A stretch of DNA of 64,000 nt. It comes from PALSA-505 sp963762615 (GTDB taxonomy: Bacteria > Actinomycetota > Actinomycetes > Streptosporangiales > Streptosporangiaceae). The translations under genes were made by a program, and so were the position numbers. Of the stretch, positions 9,042 to 17,009 are shown piece by piece. The DNA is taken from the NCBI GenBank assembly GCA_963762615.1, contig CAVXLG010000020.1:1240001-1304000 (forward strand). The letters are read 5' to 3'. Positions within the stretch are counted from its first letter, which is position 1. Every line of letters starts with the position of its first letter. Below the pieces are notes generated by a model. The model had not been told where the DNA came from, did not search any database, and saw only the letters and a list, made by a program, of their open reading frames with translations.

Positions 9042-9240
9042 GAGCCTGGAAAATAACGGTTCAGGTGGCTTGGTCTGTGGTCGGCTGGTGCAGCGGGCGA
9101 GTCGTCTGGTCATGACGATGACCATGGCCTATTGGACCATCGCGGCGTGGTGTTCCGGCCGGCGCTTGCTCGTACCGAAGGCCCTTCCTCATGTCACGAC
9201 GCCACGCCTGCGGACCTCAGACCGTTATTTTCCAAGCTCT
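9041..9240. repeat. MITE-like element: 20-bp terminal inverted repeats around 160 bp
   Basis: The left arm AGAGCCTGGAAAATAACGGT (9041-9060) and the reverse complement of the right arm (9221-9240) match at 19 of 20 positions. The arms are distinctly AT-richer than their surroundings. The element begins at the final base of the SnoaL stop codon and supplies the last codons of the DHFR-like gene on the other strand. The interior encodes no recognisable transposase. It could be a miniature inverted-repeat element, a decayed insertion sequence or, less likely, a long bidirectional terminator. Confidence 0.6.
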
Positions 9241-9775
9241 CACGAATAACGCGGTAGTCGACCAGCAGATAGCCAGCCGGTGAGATCTGGCTTCGGATCG
9301 ATCCGAGCTGAATCGATGGCAAGCCGTCGAGGAGTCGTCGTCCGCGGCCGGCGATCCTCGGCGCTATCACGAGCCTGAGTTCGTCGACAACGCCGGCAGC
9401 GAGCAGCGCCTGCGCGACCGAGATACTTGCGTGAACGCCGACATCGCCTCCGCGCTGCTGCTTGAGATCCCGGACGAATTCGACCAGCCCGCCGTCGAGC
9501 GCCGTCGCATTGGCCCAATCTCCGTCAAGGGGCGTCGATGTCGCGACATACTTCGTGACCCCGTTGATGAATGCCGCGAATGGCTGGATCTGGCTGCTCG
9601 GCCAGAACTGCGCCCACTCGGTGTAGCTACGGCGGCCGAGAATGACCGCGTCCTGTGTCGCGATCACAGCGGCAAGGTTGGCGTCCATCGCGTCGTCCCA
9701 GTCGGCGAAGAAACTATCCGGGTCCTCGGCAACCCCGTCGAGGGACAACAACTCGTAAACGACGATCTTTCGCAC
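9194..9775 (-). CDS. Dihydrofolate-reductase-family (RibD C-terminal domain) protein
   Basis: RibD_C/DHFR-like NADPH reductase fold. Typical marks are the N-terminal KIVVYELLSLDGVAEDPD, the AVILGRRSYTEWAQFWP segment, and the C-terminal DVGVHASISVAQALLAAGVVDELRLVIAPRIAGRGRRLLDG. Members are mostly uncharacterised small reductases; it is not a housekeeping DHFR. GTG 9775 is preferred over the GTG at 9784 because GGAGG then stands 8 bases upstream. The last 15 or so codons lie in the inverted-repeat element, so the original C-terminus (after DYRVIRE) has probably been replaced. It is unrelated in theme to its neighbours. Two more paralogues occur at 52402 and 53015. Confidence 0.86.
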   Translation of the reverse strand: MRKIVVYELLSLDGVAEDPDSFFADWDDAMDANLAAVIATQDAVILGRRSYTEWAQFWPSSQIQPFAAFINGVTKYVATSTPLDGDWANATALDGGLVEFVRDLKQQRGGDVGVHASISVAQALLAAGVVDELRLVIAPRIAGRGRRLLDGLPSIQLGSIRSQISPAGYLLVDYRVIRESLENNGLRSAGVAS

Positions 9776-9784
9776 GCCCTGCAC

Positions 9785-10099
9785 CTCCGATTGGTCTCGA
9801 TGCTACTAGCTGACTGATCAAGCCGCCGAAACTCATCGCTGCGCCGTGCAGGACGCCGGGTACGAGATCCGTGTCGAGAGGCGCGGGCAGTCTGCCGGCG
9901 TGGTCGATGCTGGGGTGCCCCTGATCGCACTGGTGGATCGGGAGGATGGGGAGACGCTGATCGCGCCGCGGAAGGCGCGAGCGGGCCGGTGCGCCCCGAG
10001 CCGCCGGTGCCGGCTGAGCAGCTGATATTCCGGGGCGTATCAGCCGGTGTGAAGCTGGATCGGGGTGACTGGCCTGCGTAGCCGGGTCATCATGGCGGG
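9785..10099. other. Intergenic region with a possible decayed coding remnant
   Basis: There is no complete gene in these 315 bp. A plus-strand frame without a start codon, from about 9806 to a TGA at 10024-10026, has non-random composition (for example DAGVPLIALVDREDGETLIAP) and could be the tail of a lost gene. I do not recognise it. No promoter motif stands out. Confidence 0.3.
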
Positions 10100-10873
10100 G
10101 TGGATCTGGATGCTTTCGTGCGGGACGGGTACGTGGCCGTTCGCGGGGCGGTGGACGCCGGCACGGTGGCGGCGTGCCGGGAACAGATCTGGGCGGCGAT
10201 GGAGCGGGGTGGCGTCCGGCGGGACGATCCCGGCAGCTGGCCACTGCTCGTGGAGGGCCTGAGCGGCCTGCCGGGCGAGTCGTTCGTGGCGGCGTACCTG
10301 GCGCCGCCGCTGACCGCCGCCTATGACGAGCTGACCGGCCCGGGGAGGTGGCAGCGCTCGGTGCGCCCGGCCGATTTCGGGGAGACGGTGGTGGTGCGGT
10401 TTCCCGCGGAGGATGAGCGAGCCAACGCCGGGTACCACATCGAGGGCAGCTACCGAGGTCCTGACGGGCAGGACGGCTGGGTCAACATCCGCTCCCGGGC
10501 ACGCGGGCTGCTGGCGCTGTTCTTGTTCACTGATGCGCGCCGCGACGACGCGCCGACCCGGCTGCTGTGCGGTTCGCACCTCGCCGTCCCGCAGTTCCTG
10601 GCGCCCTACGGCGAGGCGGGCACCGACTCCGACGCCGAGTTCTGGCGGCCGTCAACGCTGTGCCTGACGGCCGCGCACGCCACCGGGAAGGCGGGAGACG
10701 TTTTCTTGTGTCACCCGTTCCTGGTGCACACGGCGACCTGGCCGCACCGGGGCGCCGGGCCCCGGATGATCGCCCAGCCCGCGGTCAACGCCCCGGATGG
10801 CTTCGTGCTGGACGGTTCCGACACCTCGCCGGTGGCCCGGGCCATCATGAAGGGCCTGGCGATGGCGGGCTGA
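10100..10873 (+). CDS. Phytanoyl-CoA dioxygenase (PhyH)-like Fe(II)/2-oxoglutarate oxygenase
   Basis: Soluble jelly-roll oxygenase of 257 residues. It starts LDAFVRDGYVAVRGAVDAGTV, the usual PhyH N-terminus. The iron triad can be placed as H-x-E in GYHIEGSY (with Glu in place of the commoner Asp) and the distal His in CHPFLVHTA. RMIAQPAV provides the Arg expected to bind 2-oxoglutarate. The start is a GTG with a GGCGGG stretch directly upstream. It stands alone on the plus strand, convergent with iclR 20 bp away, and lacks the shared operator, so I do not include it in the catabolic regulon. Substrate unknown. Confidence 0.8.
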   Translation: MDLDAFVRDGYVAVRGAVDAGTVAACREQIWAAMERGGVRRDDPGSWPLLVEGLSGLPGESFVAAYLAPPLTAAYDELTGPGRWQRSVRPADFGETVVVRFPAEDERANAGYHIEGSYRGPDGQDGWVNIRSRARGLLALFLFTDARRDDAPTRLLCGSHLAVPQFLAPYGEAGTDSDAEFWRPSTLCLTAAHATGKAGDVFLCHPFLVHTATWPHRGAGPRMIAQPAVNAPDGFVLDGSDTSPVARAIMKGLAMAG

Positions 10874-10893
10874 AGAACCTCGGGCTAAGACAA

Positions 10894-11661
10894 TCACTCG
10901 CCGGGCACCCTGGCGAGTCCCAGCACTCGGGTCAGTCCCAGCGCGGCAGTGCGCACCGCCGTGGCGGTCCGTTCGGGATGAAAACGCGTGGTAGGCCCGG
11001 TGACAGATATCGCAGCCCAGGCTCGCCCGGCGGCGTTCAGCAGCGGGCTGCTGACGCAGGTGATCCCGAGTTCATATTCTTCCCGGTCGTAGGTGACCCC
11101 GGTTTCGGCCGCTCGCACGAGCTCGAGCTCGAGCCGATGTGGATCGGTGATCGTGTACCTAGTGCGGCGCGCAAGCCCATTGCGGATCACGGCCTGCAGC
11201 AGCTGGGGAGTGGAGTAGGCCAGGATCGCCTTGCCCAGGCCCGTGCAGTACAAGGGCTTACGGGTGCCCAGCGTGGTGGGGACGGTGCACTTGCGCCGCC
11301 CGGCGATCTTTTCGACGTAGAGGACTTCGACGTCGTCCAGCACGCCGAGGTGAATGGTCTCGTGAGTGGCTTCGTAGAGGTCTTCCATGAACGGCAAGGC
11401 GGCTTCGCGCAGCTCCCGCTGGCGCGCTACCGAGCTGCCGAGTTCAAACAGCTTCAGACCCAGCTGGTACTCCTGTCCTACCCGTTCCAGTACGTGCAGG
11501 TCGATGAGCTGATTGGCCAGCCGGTAGGCGGTGGCCTTGGGCAGTCCTGCTCGCCGGGCCAGTTCCGCTAGCCCGACGCTCGTGCCGTCGGAACCGACGA
11601 CCTCTAGCAGCGAGAAAGCCCGTTCCAGCACCGAAATACCGGTTCGCCCAGTGGACCGCAT
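10894..11661 (-). CDS. IclR-family transcriptional regulator
   Basis: The N-terminal winged helix (ISVLERAFSLLEVVG ... LAELARRAGLPKATAYRLANQL) is followed by the IclR effector-binding GAF-like domain (YEATHETIHLGVLDDVEVLYVEKI ... CTGLGKAILAY ... YELGITCVSSPLLNAAGRAWAAISVTGP), about 255 residues in all, normal for the family. ATG 11661 is chosen over the ATG at 11700 because an AGGA lies 8 bases upstream and the domain starts directly. It is the only DNA-binding regulator in the catabolic region and lies just downstream of dmpH. A palindrome resembling the shared operator sits in its upstream gap, so it is the best candidate controller. IclR regulators of aromatic pathways are often activators binding just upstream of -35, as seen here. 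Confidence 0.9.
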   Translation of the reverse strand: MRSTGRTGISVLERAFSLLEVVGSDGTSVGLAELARRAGLPKATAYRLANQLIDLHVLERVGQEYQLGLKLFELGSSVARQRELREAALPFMEDLYEATHETIHLGVLDDVEVLYVEKIAGRRKCTVPTTLGTRKPLYCTGLGKAILAYSTPQLLQAVIRNGLARRTRYTITDPHRLELELVRAAETGVTYDREEYELGITCVSSPLLNAAGRAWAAISVTGPTTRFHPERTATAVRTAALGLTRVLGLARVPGE

Positions 11662-11768
11662 GTCCGCATCCTGACTCACATGGTTGGCGCTGTCAATCAT
11701 GATCAGTGAGGAAGGCCGTGGCCAGGCGGCTGTGACGCAGGCTGCTGCGAAGTGAGACCGGAAGCCGT

Positions 11769-11787
11769 CGTGCCGCTCGGTGAAACG
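11769..11787 (-). promoter_or_regulatory. Weaker copy of the shared palindrome upstream of iclR
   Basis: In gene direction it reads CGTTTCA-CCGAG-CGGCACG, the same 7-5-7 layout as the other sites but with poorer arms. No TTGNNN/CATRCT promoter follows at the usual distance. It may serve autoregulation or be a chance match. Confidence 0.35.
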
Positions 11788-11824
11788 TACGGGCGCGGTA
11801 ACCCCCGGCGCAGTCGCATGGACA

Positions 11825-12610
11825 TCATGCTTCGGCCCCGACCGCGACCCGGCCGAGGCGGGCAAACGTGGCGGCGAGCTGCGACCCGGGGGTCAGCTCC
11901 CGGGCTGCGGTCAGCCCGCCCGAGAGCACGATCCAACCTGGCTCAAGGCCACGGCCGCGCTGGCCGAGGAAGTTTGCCAGCTTGGCCACCGCCGTGGCCG
12001 GGTGACCGAGGATGGCCGCACCCGCGGCAGTGGCCACCAGAGCCCCGTTCTCCTCGAGCAGGCAGCCGGTCAAGGACAGGTCGATCCCGGCCGGGGGCAC
12101 CGCGTTCGAGCCGAGCACGAAGCGCGACGCCGACGTATTGTCGGCGACTACGTCCGGCAGCAGGAAGCGGAAGCCGACGAACCGGCTGTCGAGGACTTCG
12201 AGGCCACAGCAGACGGCCGAGGTGGCTGCAAGCACGTCGTGGATGCCGACTCCCGGCCCGGCGAGCGCCTCACGCAGGATGAATACGATCTCCGGCTCCG
12301 CCCGCGGGTGGATCAGGGTGCTCAGCTCCAGTGACGACCCGGCCTCGAGCGCCATCGCGTCGGTCAGCCAGCCGTAGACCGGCTCGTCGATCCCCATTTC
12401 CCGTTGCTTGGCGCGTGAGGTCAGGCCGACCTTGGCGCCGACCAGCCGCTCCCCGGATGCCAGCCGCCGCTCTATCAATGCGTCCTGGATCGCATAGCCG
12501 TCTGCCGTCGTGAGCGCGGGCTCGATGTCGGTAATCGCGGGCACCGCTTCGTTGCGGCGAAGCGCGCCGAACAGGTAGTCGGCCCACTTCGCGACGTCAG
12601 TGCCGGTCAT
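11825..12610 (-). CDS. dmpH: 2-oxo-3-hexenedioate decarboxylase / 2-hydroxypentadienoate hydratase family (DmpH-like)
   Basis: Member of the MhpD/DmpE/DmpH superfamily, 261 residues. Family segments are the ERRLASGERLVGAKVGLTSRAKQREMGI region, the HPRAEPEIVFILREALAGPGV metal-site region (Glu pair) and GAAILGHPATAVAKLANFLGQRG. Its position after acylating aldehyde dehydrogenase and aldolase copies the dmpE-F-G-H order of the phenol meta-cleavage operon, so it is called as 4-oxalocrotonate decarboxylase. The dmpE-like paralogue at 14592 would then be the hydratase. Sequence alone does not separate the two activities with certainty. It overlaps dmpG by 14 bp. Confidence 0.85.
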   Translation of the reverse strand: MTGTDVAKWADYLFGALRRNEAVPAITDIEPALTTADGYAIQDALIERRLASGERLVGAKVGLTSRAKQREMGIDEPVYGWLTDAMALEAGSSLELSTLIHPRAEPEIVFILREALAGPGVGIHDVLAATSAVCCGLEVLDSRFVGFRFLLPDVVADNTSASRFVLGSNAVPPAGIDLSLTGCLLEENGALVATAAGAAILGHPATAVAKLANFLGQRGRGLEPGWIVLSGGLTAARELTPGSQLAATFARLGRVAVGAEA

Positions 12611-13637
12611 CTCGTGCCCGCTCGGTCGCCAGCTCGACGGCGAGGCCGATCAGCTGGTCCTCCTGGCCGCCGACTAGCTTGCGGCGGCCGGCCCGCAGGA
12701 GAATCTCTGCTCCTGACACGCCGTACTGCTGGGCCGCCCGCTCAACATGGCGCAGGAAGCTTGAGTAGACACCCGCGTATCCCATCAGCAGCGACATTCG
12801 GTTGATGACGCACTCGCCGTCCATGAGCGGCCGGACCACGTCCTCCGCCAGGTCGATCATGGCCAGGGTGTCGATGCCGGTGCGGATCCGGAGCTTGTCG
12901 AGGACAGCGACCAGCACCTCGGTGGGCGTATTGCCCGCACCAGCGCCAAGCGCACGCGTGCATCCGTCCACCTGGGTGGCGCCACACCGGATGGCCGCGA
13001 CCGTATTCGCCACGGCGACCCCGAGGTTCTGGTGTCCGTGGAAGCCGACCTGCGCGTCTGCTCCGAGCTCGGCGACCAGAGCAGCCACCCGCTCCGCTGC
13101 CTCCTCCAGCACCAGAGCTCCCGCTGAATCGGTGACGTACACGCACTGCGCCCCGGCGTCCGCCATGATCCGTGCTTGCTTCGCGAGTGCCTGCGGGGGC
13201 TGGGAATGGGCCATCATCAGGAATCCGACAGTCTCCATCCCGAGCTGTCGCGCCAGCCCGAAGTGCTGGATGGCGATGTCGGCTTCGGTGCAGTGCGTAG
13301 CGATGCGCACCACGGTCGCGCCCGCGTCGCAGGCAGCGCGCATATCGTCCATCGTGCCGATGCCGGGCAGCATGAGCACGGCAATCTTGGCTTGGACCGC
13401 GACATCGGCCGCGGCACGGATGAGAATCCGCTCATCGGTCGCGGACAGGCCGTACGTGAACGACGATCCGCCGAGACCGTCCCCGTGCGTCACCTCGATC
13501 ACCGGCACCCGGGCTCGGTCCAGCGCTTCGACCACACGGCGCACATCGTCTTCGGAAAACCGGTGCCTGACGGCATGCGAGCCGTCTCGCAGCGACGAAT
13601 CCGTGACCCGGACGTCGATGTCTGCCGAGTAGGGCAT
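12597..13637 (-). CDS. dmpG: 4-hydroxy-2-oxovalerate aldolase (DmpG/MhpE)
   Basis: DRE-TIM metallolyase that cleaves 4-hydroxy-2-oxovalerate to pyruvate and acetaldehyde; 346 residues, the standard size. The signature DSSLRDGSHAVRH gives the catalytic Arg, metal-binding Asp and base His. GFHGHQNLGVAVANT carries the HxH metal ligands. The C-terminal communication domain for the dehydrogenase partner is present (LIGLAVELA near the end). The start overlaps the dmpF stop as TGATG, consistent with the tight DmpFG complex in which acetaldehyde is channelled. Confidence 0.96.
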   Translation of the reverse strand: MPYSADIDVRVTDSSLRDGSHAVRHRFSEDDVRRVVEALDRARVPVIEVTHGDGLGGSSFTYGLSATDERILIRAAADVAVQAKIAVLMLPGIGTMDDMRAACDAGATVVRIATHCTEADIAIQHFGLARQLGMETVGFLMMAHSQPPQALAKQARIMADAGAQCVYVTDSAGALVLEEAAERVAALVAELGADAQVGFHGHQNLGVAVANTVAAIRCGATQVDGCTRALGAGAGNTPTEVLVAVLDKLRIRTGIDTLAMIDLAEDVVRPLMDGECVINRMSLLMGYAGVYSSFLRHVERAAQQYGVSGAEILLRAGRRKLVGGQEDQLIGLAVELATERARDDRH

Positions 13638-14557
13638 CAGCGGCTCACCCCGATCAGGTGGCGGGCAAGTTCCTCGCCCACCCGTGTCGCGGCCGCCGTC
13701 ATGATGTCCAGGTTGCCGGAGTAGGCCGGCAGGTAGTCGCCCGCCCCTTCCACCTCGACCAGGACTGCGACCCGGTCCTGCTCGACGCCGTTGGAGCCAC
13801 CGAACTGCGGTTCGGCCAGGAGCCGGTAACCCGGCACGTAGCTTCGGACTTCTGCGGCGGTCGCCTCGATCGACCGTGCGACCGCCGCGTGATCGGTGCC
13901 GTCCGGAAGGGAGCAGAAGATCGTGTCACGCATGATCAGCGGCGGCTCGGCCGGGTTGAGGACGATGATGGCCTTGCCGCGCTTCGCCCGGCCGACGATC
14001 TCGATGCCGAGCGCGGTCGTGCGGGTGAACTCGTCGATGTTCACCCGGGTGCCGGGGCCCGCGGATGCCGAGGCCACGCTGGCTACGATCTCCGCGTATG
14101 CCACTTCCGCTACCTGGGCGACGGCATGGACGATGGGGATCGTTGCCTGACCGCCGCAGCTGACGAGGTTCACGTTCTTCGCGCCGAGATGCTCGGCCAG
14201 GTTCACCGTCGGGACGACGTAAGGCCCGACCGCCGCAGGAGTCAGATCCACGACCTGGATCCCCGCGGCCTCGTAGAGCGGGGCATTCGCGGCGTGCACC
14301 TTGGCTGAGGTGGCCTCGAATACCAGCGCCGGCGGCTCGCTCCGCCGTAGCAGCCACTCGACTCCCTCTGCCGACACCTCCAGGCCGAGGCCGGCAGCCC
14401 GCCGCAGCCCTTCGCTGTCCGGATCGATGCCCACCATGTACCGTGGCTCGATCACATCCGAGCGCTGGAGCTTGTACAGCAGGTCGGTGCCGATATTGCC
14501 CGATCCGACGATGGCGGCGGGCAGCTTGGCGGACGGTCGTTGACCATGCGTGTTCAT
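13637..14557 (-). CDS. dmpF: Acetaldehyde dehydrogenase (acylating), DmpF/MhpF
   Basis: Converts acetaldehyde plus CoA and NAD+ to acetyl-CoA, in complex with the aldolase. From ATG 14557 (MNTHGQRPSAKLPAAIVGSGN) it is 306 residues, the normal length. An upstream in-frame ATG at 14620 would add 21 unrelated residues. The Rossmann motif AIVGSGNIGTDLLYKL, the catalytic Cys in VNLVSCGGQATIPIVHA and the SNGVEQDRVAVLVEVEGAGDYLPAYSGNLDIMTAAA tail region are all present. It lies between dmpE and dmpG. Confidence 0.95.
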   Translation of the reverse strand: MNTHGQRPSAKLPAAIVGSGNIGTDLLYKLQRSDVIEPRYMVGIDPDSEGLRRAAGLGLEVSAEGVEWLLRRSEPPALVFEATSAKVHAANAPLYEAAGIQVVDLTPAAVGPYVVPTVNLAEHLGAKNVNLVSCGGQATIPIVHAVAQVAEVAYAEIVASVASASAGPGTRVNIDEFTRTTALGIEIVGRAKRGKAIIVLNPAEPPLIMRDTIFCSLPDGTDHAAVARSIEATAAEVRSYVPGYRLLAEPQFGGSNGVEQDRVAVLVEVEGAGDYLPAYSGNLDIMTAAATRVGEELARHLIGVSR

Positions 14558-14591
14558 CGGCGGCCTGACCTGATGGAGGCACACCCGGCGC

Positions 14592-15393
14592 TCATGGGGC
14601 CGGCCTGCCGCTGAAACCAACGGACACGAAGCCGAGGCCGTCGAACTCGGCGCGCACGTGATCGCCGGGCGCCACCGGCACCGCGCGGGTGCACGAGCCA
14701 GGCATCACCACCTGGCCTGCCTCAAGCTCGATCTCAAAGCCTGCCAGCTTGTTGGCGAGCCAGCAAACCGCGCTCGCCGGATTGCCGAGCACGGCACCGG
14801 CCGCACCTGTCTCTTCCACCTTGCCCTTCTTCCAGAGCACTGCGCCGATGAGGCGCAGGTCGAATCTGCTGCACCGCAACCGGACTGGCGCCGAGCACTA
14901 CCCGAGCGGAGCTGGCGTTGTCGGCGACCGTGTCCGGCAGCGTTATTCGCCAGTCCGCTATGCGGCTGTCGATCACCTCCAGGGCAGGAAGCACGAAGGC
15001 AGTCGCCCGCAGAACGTCTGCCACCGTGAGGCCGGGGCCGGCCAGCGCATGCTTCAGCACGAAGGCCACCTCGGGCTCGACCCGGGGCGAGCAGAGCTCG
15101 CTGGCGGGAATGGCCGCGCCCTCGAGGACGAACATGTCAGAGAGCAGGTGACCGTAGTCGGGCTCGCCGACATTGAGCTGCTCCTGCATGGCGCGAGAAG
15201 TGAGACCGACCTTGTGGCCCGCTACGCGCGCGCCGCTCGCCGTCCGCCGTCCCACGCCGATCCGCTGGATCGCGTACGCGTCGTCCAGGTCAAGGGCAGG
15301 GAACATCTCGCTCAGCGGGGACACCGGCTCGCTGCGCTGCTCGGCAACGACCAGCGTTGCGCTCGCCTCCCGGCGTTGGCTCTCGCTCAGCAC
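14592..15393 (-). CDS. dmpE: 2-oxopent-4-enoate hydratase (DmpE/MhpD-like), one frameshift
   Basis: Hydrates 2-hydroxypenta-2,4-dienoate to 4-hydroxy-2-oxovalerate, the substrate of DmpG. The N-terminal two-thirds (GARVAGHKVGLTSRAMQEQLNV, SPRVEPEVAFVLKHALAGPGL) are read from GTG 15393, which follows GAGGAGGCAGG. The C-terminal third (RFDLRLIGAVLWKKGKV ... GNPASAVCWLANKLAGF) is in another frame. The switch is near 14883, where one extra base after VVLGASP explains it. Both halves are well conserved, so an error or very recent mutation is likely. It is the first gene of the dmpEFGH unit, with its own operator-promoter directly upstream. Confidence 0.86.
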
Positions 15394-15416
15394 CCTGCCT
15401 CCTCACGCCACTTGAC

Positions 15417-15471
15417 AGCATGAAGGGGCTGCGGTGACCGTCACAAGGCATGCGGTCCGATGAGCGGAACG
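15417..15471 (-). promoter_or_regulatory. Predicted operator and promoter of the dmpEFGH operon
   Basis: In gene direction: operator CGTTCCG-CTCAT-CGGACCG (15471-15453), 6 bp, TTGTGA (15446-15441), 18 bp, CATGCT (15422-15417), then the GAGGAGG ribosome-binding site. About 75 bp of this region closely matches the nitrilase upstream region at 16830-16902, a clear case of promoter duplication or shared selection. Confidence 0.68.
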
Positions 15472-15570
15472 GAGGTATCAGCATTCAGTGCCGCCGATGA
15501 TGTCGCCGACATTGATGAGCAGGTACTCCGGGCCGCCGGGCGGCCGCACCATGACTTCGCTGGTCCGCCG

Positions 15571-16761
15571 CTACTGGTCTGGTTGCCACATCTCGCGTAG
15601 CCGCTCCCACTCGGCCTCGTCGGGATCTTCGGCGGGCGCGATGTACCGCGCTCCCGGGAACCGCGACGCGGGGGGCGTGAAACTGCCTCTGGAGATGAGC
15701 CGGTCGATGTTCGCGCGGTAGATCTCGTCGACGTCGGCGTGCGGCAGCGGCTCGTCGTCGAGCCAGAGGTTCTTCGGGTGGATCGGTTCCTCGTACATGC
15801 GCCGGAAGATCTCCGTCCGCAGGTCCTTCATCCAGTTCGAGTTGAGATTCATCGCGCGGAACTGGCGGAGGGCCTCGATGTTGACGATCCCGGCCACGAA
15901 CGTGTTGGCGCCCGAGGTGGTGTGCCCGAGTACGTTTCCCTGGTAATCGACGATGTGGGAGTGGCCGCCCGCGATGTCGTACGGGTGCTGCATCCTCGGG
16001 TGCACATAGACCGGGCCGACGTTCGGGCAGACCATGTAGACGTTGTTGAAGTGCGCGTGCGCCCGGTTCTGCAGCAGCCACGTCCCGCCGGGCTCCAGCC
16101 CCGTCTGGGTCATCGGCACCGCCTCGCTCGGACGGTACACAACCTCGGCGCCGCCCAACGCCAGAGCGCGCACCGCTTCCGGGTACTCTCCGTCGGAGCA
16201 GCAGATGGTGCCGATATTGCCTACGTCCTCGGTGCGCAACACGGGGTAGAAGGCGTCAATCCCGTCGCCGAACAGCTCGACCCAGCGGTCGTAGACGTCG
16301 TGCGGGACGCAGGAGCGCTCGCGACACCAGACGTGGTTCTTGGCCGCCTTGTGCACGATCTCGCCCTGCCTCGAGATGACGAACAGGGTGTTGAAGAATC
16401 GGTCGTCTATCACCTCGGGCCAGCGCGCCTTGCACTGGGCTACGACGTACGTATCGTACTGGCGGGCGAGCCCGGCGAGGCGGGCCGTCTCCGGCCCGGG
16501 GATGTCGATGAACAGATCGCGCGCCGCCGTGACGTGCGGGATGTCGAAGATCTCGTCGGTGAATCCGGTCAGGGCCCCCTCGGCGAGCGCGATCAGCCGC
16601 ACCGGCATGTTGATGCCGATAATCGACACGGCCGCGTGGATCGCGTCCTCGATGATCTGCATGTTCTGCTCGATGTCGGCCCGGCTGCCGATGCCGTGCA
16701 CGACGGTGGAGAGCCCGACGGCCATGTAAGGCGCCACCGGCTCCCGCGCACGTCTGCTCAC
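15571..16761 (-). CDS. Nitrilase-superfamily carbon-nitrogen hydrolase
   Basis: Hydrolyses a non-peptide C-N bond (amide, carbamoyl or nitrile). The Glu-Lys-Cys triad can be placed: Glu in LIALAEGALTGF, Lys in IVHKAAKNHVW and Cys in GNIGTICCSDGEYPEAVRALALGGAEVV. Downstream NRAHAHFNNVYMVCPNVG and GHSHIVDYQGNVLGHT are also family-like. The product is about 396 residues, longer than a simple amidase. The frame opens at GTG 16761, but a 23-codon frame with a start near a strong AAGGAGG overlaps it as GTGA, so the true N-terminus may be that segment joined by a frameshift. Exact substrate unknown. It is a single-gene unit with the shared operator, divergent from the permease. Confidence 0.86.
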   Translation of the reverse strand: MSRRAREPVAPYMAVGLSTVVHGIGSRADIEQNMQIIEDAIHAAVSIIGINMPVRLIALAEGALTGFTDEIFDIPHVTAARDLFIDIPGPETARLAGLARQYDTYVVAQCKARWPEVIDDRFFNTLFVISRQGEIVHKAAKNHVWCRERSCVPHDVYDRWVELFGDGIDAFYPVLRTEDVGNIGTICCSDGEYPEAVRALALGGAEVVYRPSEAVPMTQTGLEPGGTWLLQNRAHAHFNNVYMVCPNVGPVYVHPRMQHPYDIAGGHSHIVDYQGNVLGHTTSGANTFVAGIVNIEALRQFRAMNLNSNWMKDLRTEIFRRMYEEPIHPKNLWLDDEPLPHADVDEIYRANIDRLISRGSFTPPASRFPGARYIAPAEDPDEAEWERLREMWQPDQ

Positions 16762-16829
16762 CGCGTGCCGCCCGCCGTGCTCTGCGCGGCAACGTCTGTG
16801 TTCTGCTCGAACGGGTAGTCGGCCACCAT
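16758..16829 (-). CDS. Short 23-residue frame overlapping the nitrilase start (leader peptide or N-terminus lost by frameshift)
   Basis: ATG 16829 is followed by VADYPFEQNTDVAAQ and ends in TGA overlapping the nitrilase GTG. TAAGGAGG lies immediately upstream of the ATG, with rather short spacing. The peptide is not Arg/Pro-rich like random frames. Either it is the authentic nitrilase N-terminus separated by a single-base error, or a translationally coupled leader. Given the other frameshifts in the window I favour the first. Confidence 0.4.
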   Translation of the reverse strand: MVADYPFEQNTDVAAQSTAGGTR

Positions 16830-16849
16830 GCCTCCTTACGCCACTTGAC

Positions 16850-16902
16850 AGCATGGTGGTGCTCGCGCGGGCGTCACAAGGCGCGGTCCGGTGAGCGGAA
16901 CG
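16850..16902 (-). promoter_or_regulatory. Predicted operator and promoter of the nitrilase gene
   Basis: In gene direction: CGTTCCG-CTCAC-CGGACCG (16902-16884), 4 bp, TTGTGA (16879-16874), 18 bp, CATGCT (16855-16850). It is nearly identical to the dmpE upstream region, including the flanks as far as the ribosome-binding site. The predicted leader is only about 15 bases. Confidence 0.68.
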
Positions 16903-16954
16903 GCAATTGCGGTACCTGGGCGGGGAAGACCGTCGCCAGCGGGCCCAGAGGGGT

Positions 16955-17009
16955 CGTTTCGCTCACCGGATCGCAGCTATTGCCATCGACGCCTCGGAGC
17001 CTTCATGCT
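16955..17009 (+). promoter_or_regulatory. Predicted operator and promoter of the permease-amine oxidase operon
   Basis: CGTTTCG-CTCAC-CGGATCG at 16955-16973, 6 bp, TTGCCA (16980-16985), 18 bp, CATGCT (17004-17009). It faces away from the nitrilase operator 52 bp to the left, so one intergenic region serves both directions. The leader to the ATG at 17194 would be about 180 bases. Confidence 0.62.
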
